A DNA stretch of 39,374 bases from Bacteroidales bacterium (GTDB lineage: Bacteria > Bacteroidota > Bacteroidia > Bacteroidales > PUMT01): positions 1-39,374 of the forward strand of contig SLRB01000164.1 of the NCBI GenBank assembly GCA_007131165.1. Direction: 5' to 3'. Both the position numbers and the translations under genes were made by a program. Below, piece after piece: positions 27,393 through 35,973 of the stretch; the stretch's first letter is position 1; each line of letters opens with the position of its first letter. Under the pieces are notes generated by a model. It was not told the origin of the DNA. It searched no databases and saw only the letters and a program-made list of their open reading frames with translations.

Positions 27393-28379
27393 ATGCTGCG
27401 ATTTCCGTTAATGGTACTTTTAACGGTACTGGTATTTTCGAACTCCTATTCGCAAAACCCGCAGTTTTCGCAATTCTATTCGGCACCCCTGAACCTGGGG
27501 CCATCGATGGCAGGATCTGCCAATGAAGGGCGCCTGGTTATGAACTACAGGGACCAATGGCCGAGGCTCTCAGGCCGGTTCGTGACCTATGCAGTATCCT
27601 ACGACCAGTACATAGATGATTTCAACAGTGGTATCGGGATCAGCGTGCTTCATGACAACGCGGGCGGCAGCAAGCTTACCTCAACAATGGCGGGAATAAG
27701 CTACTCTTACAGGATCAAAGCGGGGAGAGACCTTTTTTTTCAACCCGGACTGAAAACATATTACTACCAGAGAAGGATCAACTTCGAAAAGCTTACGTTT
27801 GCCGACCAGTTCTATGGGGAGACAGTCCTTCCCACAAGCATTCAGACCCCGCCTGAGCAGAACAGGGGACAGGTAAATTTCAGCTCATCACTGCTTGTTT
27901 TTACGGGCAATGTGTGGGCCGGGGCTACAGTTGGCCATTTGATGCAGCTCAATCAGGCTCTGGCCGACGATCCTGCATACATACCGCTCAGCCTTACCGG
28001 TTTTGGAGGGGTAACTTTCAGGCTGGCAGGAACACAACGGAACAGGGACGACCAGTCGGTCTCACTGGCCTGGCAGTTCAGACGGCAGTCGCAAATCAAC
28101 CAGCTCGACCTTGGAGCATATTACTTCAGGATGCCTTTCAGGATCGGTGTATGGTACAGGGGCATGCCCGATACGGGAACACCCTGGAACCGCGATGCTG
28201 TGGCAATATCCGGGGGTATACTTCTCGACCAGCTGCTCATCGGTTACAGTTATGATATGACGATCTCATCGATGTTACAGACAACCGGGGGTGCGCACGA
28301 AATAGCTGTAATCTACAGGTTTGGGAAACTCATTTCGGAGCTGAGGGGAATAGGGCAGGTCCCCTGCCCCCAGTTCTGA
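27393..28379 (+). CDS. PorP/SprF family type IX secretion system outer-membrane protein
   Basis: LVFSNSYSQNPQFSQFYSAPLNLGPSMAGSANEGRLVMNYRDQWPRLSGRFVTYAVSYDQYI is the canonical PorP/SprF N-terminus. Start taken at internal ATG 27393 (MLRFPLMVLLTVLVF signal peptide) rather than the ORF start 27294. Confidence 0.93.
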   Translation: MLRFPLMVLLTVLVFSNSYSQNPQFSQFYSAPLNLGPSMAGSANEGRLVMNYRDQWPRLSGRFVTYAVSYDQYIDDFNSGIGISVLHDNAGGSKLTSTMAGISYSYRIKAGRDLFFQPGLKTYYYQRRINFEKLTFADQFYGETVLPTSIQTPPEQNRGQVNFSSSLLVFTGNVWAGATVGHLMQLNQALADDPAYIPLSLTGFGGVTFRLAGTQRNRDDQSVSLAWQFRRQSQINQLDLGAYYFRMPFRIGVWYRGMPDTGTPWNRDAVAISGGILLDQLLIGYSYDMTISSMLQTTGGAHEIAVIYRFGKLISELRGIGQVPCPQF

Positions 28380-28581
28380 AACCACTTGAGGGGATTAGCG
28401 CCGTGCCCGGCAATAATGACATGGTGCAGCAACGAAAAGGCCGGCAGTTTATTAAATTCTGTTTTCACCTGCATTCAGGATTTCAGCAATTTCAGGATTG
28501 GGCAACGGCCATATTGACAGCGCCTTACCAACTGCTTAATCCTGCACCGGTAATATAAGCGGTTTCAAGGCTGAGCAGCAA

Positions 28582-30138
28582 TCAGGCTGATAGTTTTTCA
28601 ACTGCCAGCCTTATCCGCTCAATTGTTTCTTCGCGACCCAGCAGCTCCATGATAGTGAACAGGTCCGGTCCCTTGCCTTCTCCCACCAGAGCAAGCCTAA
28701 CAGGTATCATTACATTGCCAAACCCTATCCCCTCCCCTTCAAGGTAACCTTTAACTGTTTGGGAGATATTTTCGGCAACGAATAGTTCAATATCCTCCAG
28801 GAGCCCGGCTATCTTTTCCAGCAGCATGGGTGTCTCTTCCTTCCATTTCTTCCTTACCAGTTTTTCATCATACACCTCAGGCCTCTCAAAGAAAAAAGAG
28901 GCCTGATCCCAAATCTCATGCACAAAGTTTGCCCTTTCACGCACCAGCAAGCATATCTGCCCTGCATAACCGGGGTCTGCTGAGTGTCCCTTTTCCTGAA
29001 GTATCTTCATGAACTCTCCGGCCACCCTGCCGGGACCGGCATTCTGCAGATACTGGTGATTGAACCATTTTGCCTTTTCAGGGTCAAAACGTGCACCTGC
29101 CTTATGCACCTTCTCCAGTGAAAACTGGCTAATCATCTCCCCCATGCTGAATATCTCCTGATCGGTACCGGGATTCCAGCCAAGCAATGCCAGCAGGTTG
29201 ACAAATGCCTCAGGAAAGTATCCGGCCTCCCTGTATCCTTCTGAAACTTCTCCGGTTCCAGGATCTTTCCACTGCAGGGGAAAAACGGGGAACCCGAGCT
29301 TATCGCCGTCCCTTTTGCTCAGCTTACCCTGTCCCCCGGGCTTAAGGAGCAACGGCAGGTGGGCAAAGGAGGGCATGGTGTCTTTCCACCCGAAAGCCTC
29401 GTAAAGAAGCACGTGGAGAGGCAGCGAAGGCAGCCACTCCTCTCCCCTGATAACATGGGTTATCTCCATCAGGTGGTCATCGGCAACGTTCGCCAGGTGG
29501 TAGGTAGGCATGCCGTCAGCCTTGAACAGCACCTTGTCGTCGAGCGTTGATGTGCTGACACGCACTTCGCCCCTTACTATGTCATTAATAACCACCTCCC
29601 TGTCATCCGGCATTTTGAAACGTATTACATAAGGCACCCCTTTATTCCTGAGTTCTTCAACCTTTCCGGGTGAAAGTGCAAGAGAGTTTTTAAGTGTGTA
29701 CCTGACTGTATGATCGTACTGGAACACCTCTCCTGCCTTTTCCTTCTGCTGCCTGAGGTCATCCAGCTCCCCGGGAGTGTCAAAAGCCAGGTAAGCGTGA
29801 CCGCTCTCCACAAGCTGCTCTGCATACTTCCCGTATATTTCCTGTCGCTCACTCTGCCGGTAAGGGGCATGAGTTCCTCCAACCCCGACACCCTCGTCAA
29901 CATCAATGCCGCACCACTTAAGAGATTCTATAATATATTCCTCAGCCCCCTCAACATATCGCTGTTGGTCAGTATCCTCAATTCTCAGAATAAATGTGCC
30001 ATTATGCCGGCGGACAAACAGATAGTTGAAAAGTGCGGTTCTTACCCCGCCAATATGCAGCGGTCCGGTCGGACTTGGTGCAAACCGGACCCTTACCTTC
30101 CGGGATATATCAGTTTGTGACGGTTTGTAATCAGACAT
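28582..30138 (-). CDS. gltX: Glutamyl-tRNA synthetase
   Basis: VRFAPSPTGPLHIGGVRTALFNYLFVRRHNGTFILRIEDTDQ, KLSKRDGDKLGFPVFPL. Start taken at MSDYKPSQ (30138) within ORF 28582..30168. Confidence 0.96.
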   Translation of the reverse strand: MSDYKPSQTDISRKVRVRFAPSPTGPLHIGGVRTALFNYLFVRRHNGTFILRIEDTDQQRYVEGAEEYIIESLKWCGIDVDEGVGVGGTHAPYRQSERQEIYGKYAEQLVESGHAYLAFDTPGELDDLRQQKEKAGEVFQYDHTVRYTLKNSLALSPGKVEELRNKGVPYVIRFKMPDDREVVINDIVRGEVRVSTSTLDDKVLFKADGMPTYHLANVADDHLMEITHVIRGEEWLPSLPLHVLLYEAFGWKDTMPSFAHLPLLLKPGGQGKLSKRDGDKLGFPVFPLQWKDPGTGEVSEGYREAGYFPEAFVNLLALLGWNPGTDQEIFSMGEMISQFSLEKVHKAGARFDPEKAKWFNHQYLQNAGPGRVAGEFMKILQEKGHSADPGYAGQICLLVRERANFVHEIWDQASFFFERPEVYDEKLVRKKWKEETPMLLEKIAGLLEDIELFVAENISQTVKGYLEGEGIGFGNVMIPVRLALVGEGKGPDLFTIMELLGREETIERIRLAVEKLSA

Positions 30139-30165
30139 AAGTTTCCCTTTTTTGATTATAAACCT

Positions 30166-30173
30166 CAAAAATA
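30166..30173 (-). promoter_or_regulatory. Candidate -7 box (TATTTTTG) for gltX
   Basis: Minus-strand TAnnTTTG, about 28 nt upstream of the gltX start at 30138. Supports the shorter start. Confidence 0.35.
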
Positions 30174-30243
30174 CAAAATTTACGTCAGGCTCCCTCCTGG
30201 TGTTTATCCTGGTGCAAAGACGGCCTGTTCAGGGGGCGGGAGT

Positions 30244-31206
30244 TCAGATCAGACCTTTTTCCTGCTTCTCCTTAATTGCCTTCAGCATATCCCTGGTCAT
30301 TGCATCCAGGTCATAATCCGGCTGCCAGTCCCATTCCTCGCGTGCAGCTGAGTCGTCAACGGAGTTCGGCCATGAGTCTGCAATTTCCTGACGGCTGTCC
30401 GGCTCATAGCTTATTTCAAACCCCGGCATGTACTTTTTGACTGAGGCGGCAAGTTCACCAGCGCTAAAGCTCATTGCTCCAACGTTGTAGTCGCAATGGT
30501 GCTTCAGCTTGCTGAAGTCTGCCTGCATAAGGTCGATAGTGGCCTTAAGGCAGTCGGGCATGTACATCATGGGAAGCCTTGTATCCTCGTTCACGAAACA
30601 TGTATACCTGTTGTTCCTGACAGCTTCATAATAAATAGCAACAGCATAATCGGTAGTCCCGCCACCCGGCAGTGTTTCATGGCTTATTATCCCCGGGTAT
30701 CTCAACCCCCTAACATCCATTCCGTAACGCCTCACATAATAATCTCCAAGGAGTTCACCGGCTACCTTGGTTACACCGTAAATGGTTGTCGGTTTCAGTA
30801 TGGTTTCCTGGGGTGTGTTGTCGATAGGTGTCGAAGGGCCAAAAACCGCAATTGAGCTGGGTACCAGCACCTGCTTCATTTTGAACTCCCTGGCCACCTC
30901 CAGTACATTAATAAGGCCATTCATATTTACATTCCACGCCAGCATCGGATTCTTCTCGCCAGTGGCGGAAAGAATGGCGGCCATATTGATAATTGTGTCG
31001 ATACTGTATTTTTTCACCACCCCAACGACCCCGTCAGGGTCAACTGCATCGACAACCTCACATGGCCCGCTTTCGGTAAGCTTTTCAGAGGGTTTGGTGT
31101 TTCGTATTCCGGCAACTACATTTGAGCCGCCGTACATTTCGCGCAGCAACAGGGTTAATTCCGAACCAATTTGTCCGGCCGATCCGATAACAAGGATTTT
31201 ACTCAT
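30244..31206 (-). CDS. NAD-dependent epimerase/dehydratase family protein, likely SDR-type L-threonine 3-dehydrogenase
   Basis: 320 aa: ILVIGSAGQIGSELTLLLREMYG, PSSIAVFGPSTP, TTIYGVTKVAGELLGDYYVRRYGMDVRGLRYPGIIS. Divergent to kbl. Confidence 0.85.
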   Translation of the reverse strand: MSKILVIGSAGQIGSELTLLLREMYGGSNVVAGIRNTKPSEKLTESGPCEVVDAVDPDGVVGVVKKYSIDTIINMAAILSATGEKNPMLAWNVNMNGLINVLEVAREFKMKQVLVPSSIAVFGPSTPIDNTPQETILKPTTIYGVTKVAGELLGDYYVRRYGMDVRGLRYPGIISHETLPGGGTTDYAVAIYYEAVRNNRYTCFVNEDTRLPMMYMPDCLKATIDLMQADFSKLKHHCDYNVGAMSFSAGELAASVKKYMPGFEISYEPDSRQEIADSWPNSVDDSAAREEWDWQPDYDLDAMTRDMLKAIKEKQEKGLI

Positions 31207-31429
31207 TTGGTTGCAATTTTAATTTCCAAACTACTAAAATTATTTATTAATATATCAAAACTAATTAATTTTGGTTTGCAGAAGGCAAAGAAATGTCATG
31301 TTTTGGCTCCTCATAACTGCCGCTCTGCAAATAAAAATAAAATCAGCATCATTGCATGTGACTTATACCATTGGGTTCATCTGTTTTTCAACATAAACAA
31401 GGCTGATATAAAATGATATCCAAATGAAT

Positions 31430-31437
31430 TATCTTTG
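31430..31437 (+). promoter_or_regulatory. Candidate -7 box (TATCTTTG) for kbl
   Basis: TAnnTTTG match about 53 nt upstream of the kbl ATG. Confidence 0.45.
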
Positions 31438-31490
31438 TTTGACACATCCAGGTCAAAAGCAATAATCATAAACTCATAAAACAAATCAAA

Positions 31491-32681
31491 ATGTACGGAA
31501 AAATAAAGGAACATCTTCAGAATGAGCTAAAAAGTATAGAGTCTGCCGGACTGTTCAAAAAGGAAAGGATTATCGAATCAGCGCAGGATGCTGAGATAAC
31601 AGTAGAAGGCGGTAAAAAAGTCCTTAATTTCTGCGCCAATAATTACCTCGGGCTCTCCAACCACCCCGAGCTTATCAGGGCAGCGAAAGAAGGAATGGAT
31701 ACAAGGGGCTTCGGTATGTCGTCGGTGCGATTTATATGCGGGACGCAGGATCTGCATAAAACTCTTGAAAAGAAGATTGCCGAATTCTTCGGAACCGAAG
31801 ATACGATACTTTACGCCGCCTGTTTTGATGCAAACGGCGGTGTTTTTGAACCACTGCTCACTCATGAGGACGCAATTATTTCAGACTCCCTTAACCACGC
31901 TTCAATTATCGACGGGGTAAGGTTGTGCAAGGCACAACGCTACCGCTACAACAACGCCGATATGGCAGACCTCGAGGAAAAACTGAAAGAAGCCCGGTCG
32001 CAGCGTTTCCGTATCATAGTAACCGACGGGGTATTCTCGATGGACGGGAACGTGGCTCCGATGAATAAGATCGTGGAGCTTGCTGAAAAATACGATGCAC
32101 TTGTAATGGTTGATGAATGCCACTCTGCCGGGGTTGTGGGAGAAACGGGCAGAGGTGTGACAGAGTTATTTGATATACGGGGAGAGGTTGATATAATTAC
32201 CGGAACTCTTGGCAAAGCATTCGGCGGAGCAATAGGCGGTTTTACAACCGGGCGCAAGGAGATAATTGAGATTCTGAGGCAGAGGTCAAGGCCTTACCTG
32301 TTTTCGAACTCACTGCCTCCTTCTGTAGTGAATGCGGGAATAAAGATGTTTGATATGATGGCAGAGACACATGAGCTTCAGGATAAGCTGCACAAGAATA
32401 CCGGGTACTTCATGGACAAGATGAAAGCAGCAGGTTTTGACATCAAGCCGACACAGTCGGCCATTATAGCCGTTATGCTGTATGATGCAAAGCTGTCACA
32501 GGAATTTGCTGCAAAACTTCTTGATGAGGGTATATATGTGATCGGGTTCTATTACCCTGTGGTGCCGAAGGAGCAGGCCAGGATCAGGGTCCAGGTATCG
32601 GCAGCACACGAAACAGAGCACCTTGACAAATGCGTTGATGCCTTTTCCAGGATCGGACGCGAGCTCGGCGTAATCAGGTAA
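31491..32681 (+). CDS. kbl: Glycine C-acetyltransferase (2-amino-3-ketobutyrate CoA ligase)
   Basis: 396 aa: NFCANNYLGLSNHPELIRAAKEGMDTRGFGMSSVRFICGTQDLHKTLEKKIAEFFGTED, VDECHSAGVVGETGRGVTE, GTLGKAFGGAIGGFTTG. Confidence 0.95.
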   Translation: MYGKIKEHLQNELKSIESAGLFKKERIIESAQDAEITVEGGKKVLNFCANNYLGLSNHPELIRAAKEGMDTRGFGMSSVRFICGTQDLHKTLEKKIAEFFGTEDTILYAACFDANGGVFEPLLTHEDAIISDSLNHASIIDGVRLCKAQRYRYNNADMADLEEKLKEARSQRFRIIVTDGVFSMDGNVAPMNKIVELAEKYDALVMVDECHSAGVVGETGRGVTELFDIRGEVDIITGTLGKAFGGAIGGFTTGRKEIIEILRQRSRPYLFSNSLPPSVVNAGIKMFDMMAETHELQDKLHKNTGYFMDKMKAAGFDIKPTQSAIIAVMLYDAKLSQEFAAKLLDEGIYVIGFYYPVVPKEQARIRVQVSAAHETEHLDKCVDAFSRIGRELGVIR

Positions 32682-32735
32682 TCCCTGCCAGTGCCTGGCC
32701 CTGGACGTTACAGGGCAGGCCCGCTAAATAAACAA

Positions 32736-32770
32736 ATCCCGGCTCGTAATTGAGCCGGGATCTATTTTTT
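32736..32770 (+). terminator. Rho-independent terminator between convergent kbl and nrdJ
   Basis: Perfect 10-bp stem ATCCCGGCTC-GTAATT-GAGCCGGGAT followed by CTATTTTTT. Confidence 0.85.
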
Positions 32771-32821
32771 GCCCGGGCATTAACCCCGATTCGGAAGCTG
32801 CGGGGCGAAAACCCGCGCTTC

Positions 32822-35416
32822 CTATCCGCATTTTGAGTTGCCGCAATCCTTGCAGGTAAGGCAGCCTTCCTGGAACATAAGGTTTTCAGAGTTACAGTTT
32901 GGGCAGGTGCTGCCTTTTTTAGGCTTTGTACCGTCAGGTATGTACTTGCGCAAAGTACGCTCGACACCATTTTTCCAGGTATTTATGTTCTCGCTGTCCA
33001 GGCGGAGTGACGAAACCAGGTTCACCACATCGGGTATCGGCATTCCGTGCCTGAGAACTCCCGAAATCAATCTTGCATAATTCCAGAACTCCGCATCGAA
33101 TGTTCTTGACAAACCCTCAAATGTGGTCCCGTAACCGTACCGGTCGACATACCTGAAATCATATCTTTTGGTACCGTCTGGCTGACGGCACTTAATTATA
33201 TAACCTTTATTGACCGTTTTGGGTACCGGCAGAACATCACCATCCTCCTTTCCGGTAAATATCTCGTAAGGCCGGCCGTCGAGCTTGCCCACGAAGGCGA
33301 TCCATTTTTCGTCATTGTTCATGAACCTGACTACATCGGCTTCAAGCACCTCGGGCCTTTTTTTGGGTGTGTGTGTTGTCTCCTTTTCCTTTTTGCCCGA
33401 TATCAGTACTCCTGAACGTGAACCGTCGCGGTATACGGTGGCTCCCTTGCATCCACTCTCCCAGGCAGTTATGTAAAGCTTGCCGACAAGGTCTTCCTTC
33501 ACATCGGCCGGCAGGTTGATGGTAACACTAATCGAATGATCAACCCATTTCTGAATAGCGCCCTGCATGCGGACCTTACTGAGCCAATCCACATCGTTTG
33601 AAGTTGCCTTGTAATAGGGGGACTTTTCTATAACCGCCCTGATCTCATCATCATCATACTGCTTTACCTTATCAACATCGTAGCCGTTAACCTCAAGCCA
33701 GGTAACGAACTTGTGGTGGAACACATTATACTCTTCCCAGGAATCACCCACCTCATCGACAAAAGTTACCGTAACATTTTTATCATTGGGGTTTACTTTC
33801 CTGCGTCGCTTGTATACAGGCATGAAGACGGGCTCGATCCCGGAGGTTGTTTGCGTCATCAGGCTGGTGGTTCCGGTAGGGGCGATTGTAAGCAGGGCTA
33901 TGTTCCTTCTGCCGTAACGTACCATATCACGGTAAAGCTGATCGTCCTCTGCCTTTAAACGGTTTATGAACGGGTTGTTCTTTTCCCTCTGGGAATCGTA
34001 AATGCTGAAAGCCCCCCTTTCCCTGGCCATACTTACTGAGGAGCGGTAAGCTTCCAGTGCAACTGTTTTGTGTATTTCCGTTGAGAAGTCGGTGGCATTC
34101 TCCGTACCGTATGTAAGTCCCAGTGCAGCAAGCATATCGCCCTCGGCTGTTATGCCCACTCCCGTGCGCCTGCCTTCCCCGGCTTTGACCCTTATGTTTT
34201 CCCAAAGCTTTCGCTCTACCCGTTTTATTTCTTCATCCTCAGGGTCGTTTGCAATCTTGTCAAGTATCTTATCGATCTTTTCCAGCTCAAGATCAATAAT
34301 ATCATCCATGATGCGCTGGGCGTATCCTATATGATCCCTGAACTTGTCAAAATCGAACTTTGCATTTTTGGTGAAGGGTTCATCCACATAGCTGTACAGG
34401 TTCACGGCAAGCAGCCGGCAGCTGTCGTACGGGCAAAGAGGTATCTCACCGCAGGGATTGGTCGACACCGTCCTGTATCCTAAATCTGAATATGAATCGG
34501 GCACCGACTCGCGCGTTACAGTATCCCAGAAGAGTATCCCCGGCTCGGCCGATTTCCATGCGTTGTGTACTATCTTCTTCCATAGTTTACCGGCATCTAT
34601 CTCCCTTCTGAACACGGGGTTGTCAGAATTAACCGGGAACTGTTGTACATAAGGCTTTTTCTCAATTACAGCCCTCATGAACTGGTCGTCTATCTTGACC
34701 GATACATTGGCGCCGGTTACCTTTCCGGCCTGCAGCTTGGCATCGATAAATTTCTCAGCATCCGGATGTTTTATCGATATTGTAAGCATCAGGGCGCCCC
34801 TGCGTCCATCCTGGGCGACCTCCCTGGTTGAATTTGAATACCTCTCCATAAAAGGGACCACTCCTGTTGATGTAAGAGCTGAATTGAGCACCGGGCTGCC
34901 GGAAGGCCTTACGTGCGAAAGATCATGGCCCACGCCGCCCCTTCTTTTCATCAGCTGCACCTGCTCCTGGTCGACCTTCATTATCCCCCCGTATGAATCT
35001 GCCCCGGAGTCGCTCCCTATCACAAAGCAATTGGAAAGAGAAGCTATCTGGAAATCATTGCCGATGCCGGTCATAGGCCCTCCCTGCGGAACTATGTATT
35101 TGAAATCCTTCATCAGCAGGTATATATCATCCTCAGTCATGGGATTCGGGTATTTCTTCTCAACCCTTGCTATCTCCCCGGCAAGCCGGCGATGCATATC
35201 ATCAGGTGTAAGTTCATAAAGATTCCCCTGGGAGTCCTTGAGAGAATATTTGTTTACCCATACACGGGCTGCAAGTTCATCACCCCTGAAGTACTCAAGT
35301 GAGCGCCTGAACGCCTCTTCATAGGTGTAGCCTCCGGGGTTAACCGTCTCCTGTTCACTTTCCTGTACCGGCAGGGCGCCGGTTTTTTTCTGAACTGATA
35401 TATCTTTGGCCTGCAT
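32822..35416 (-). CDS. nrdJ: Adenosylcobalamin-dependent (class II) ribonucleoside-diphosphate reductase
   Basis: 864 aa: KRRGGVGHDLSHVRPSGSPV, STNPCGEIPLCPYDSCRLLAVNLYSYV, TIAPTGTTSLMTQTTSGIEPVF, C-terminal CPNCNSENLMFQEGCLTCKDCGNSKCG. Confidence 0.94.
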   Translation of the reverse strand: MQAKDISVQKKTGALPVQESEQETVNPGGYTYEEAFRRSLEYFRGDELAARVWVNKYSLKDSQGNLYELTPDDMHRRLAGEIARVEKKYPNPMTEDDIYLLMKDFKYIVPQGGPMTGIGNDFQIASLSNCFVIGSDSGADSYGGIMKVDQEQVQLMKRRGGVGHDLSHVRPSGSPVLNSALTSTGVVPFMERYSNSTREVAQDGRRGALMLTISIKHPDAEKFIDAKLQAGKVTGANVSVKIDDQFMRAVIEKKPYVQQFPVNSDNPVFRREIDAGKLWKKIVHNAWKSAEPGILFWDTVTRESVPDSYSDLGYRTVSTNPCGEIPLCPYDSCRLLAVNLYSYVDEPFTKNAKFDFDKFRDHIGYAQRIMDDIIDLELEKIDKILDKIANDPEDEEIKRVERKLWENIRVKAGEGRRTGVGITAEGDMLAALGLTYGTENATDFSTEIHKTVALEAYRSSVSMARERGAFSIYDSQREKNNPFINRLKAEDDQLYRDMVRYGRRNIALLTIAPTGTTSLMTQTTSGIEPVFMPVYKRRRKVNPNDKNVTVTFVDEVGDSWEEYNVFHHKFVTWLEVNGYDVDKVKQYDDDEIRAVIEKSPYYKATSNDVDWLSKVRMQGAIQKWVDHSISVTINLPADVKEDLVGKLYITAWESGCKGATVYRDGSRSGVLISGKKEKETTHTPKKRPEVLEADVVRFMNNDEKWIAFVGKLDGRPYEIFTGKEDGDVLPVPKTVNKGYIIKCRQPDGTKRYDFRYVDRYGYGTTFEGLSRTFDAEFWNYARLISGVLRHGMPIPDVVNLVSSLRLDSENINTWKNGVERTLRKYIPDGTKPKKGSTCPNCNSENLMFQEGCLTCKDCGNSKCG

Positions 35417-35898
35417 ATATTGAGGGATTATTGATTTGTATATATATTAGTAACGAAAAAGAAGCCAGTTTATACTGGCATGGGGTATCAAAATTAAATA
35501 TTGACACCTGTTTTATTGCCAAATATCCTCCCTATTTTATTAACAAACAGGCACGGGTTATTAACTTACCTCACCCGACCCTGATATTCAATTTGATCGG
35601 CTGAGGCCGGACCATCTTTGCACCGGCCCGGACATATTTTTATAAAAGCTTCCGGATATTTGACAAAACGACCATGGAGGGTGACAAAACTATTATGCTA
35701 CCCGGAACCATCCGGGGTAAGGCTTGTTGCAGAGCTTCCCGGTTAACAGACAGGGTGCGAACGGGGATATAAACAGCACCGGTAATCTGCCATTCTCAGT
35801 TATTGATTATTACAGACACCCTTGCCTTAAGTTAATGTCCGACTGATAAATTCCCATGTAACAGACTTACAGTGTCAGGTTATTTGCCATGCAAAGCT

Positions 35899-35933
35899 TA
35901 TTAAAAGAGCCGGCCCTTTTGGGAGCCGGCTCT
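35899..35933 (-). terminator. Terminator for the TonB-dependent receptor gene
   Basis: 9-bp stem AGAGCCGGC / GCCGGCTCT. On the minus strand it is followed by TTTAATAAGC, about 40 nt past the stop. Confidence 0.65.
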
Positions 35934-35973
35934 GATGAATAGCAGCGGGTCTGTTTTAACCCGTGATTATATA

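Noticed and set aside
28380-28581. Short direct repeat TTCAGGATT in the porP/gltX convergent spacer
   Set aside because: Only two 8-9 bp copies, no hairpin or T-tract; likely chance.
35417-35973. Cobalamin riboswitch upstream of nrdJ
   Set aside because: I looked for the conserved B12-box GCCACTG and the riboswitch core on the minus strand and could not find them; an Rfam scan would settle it.
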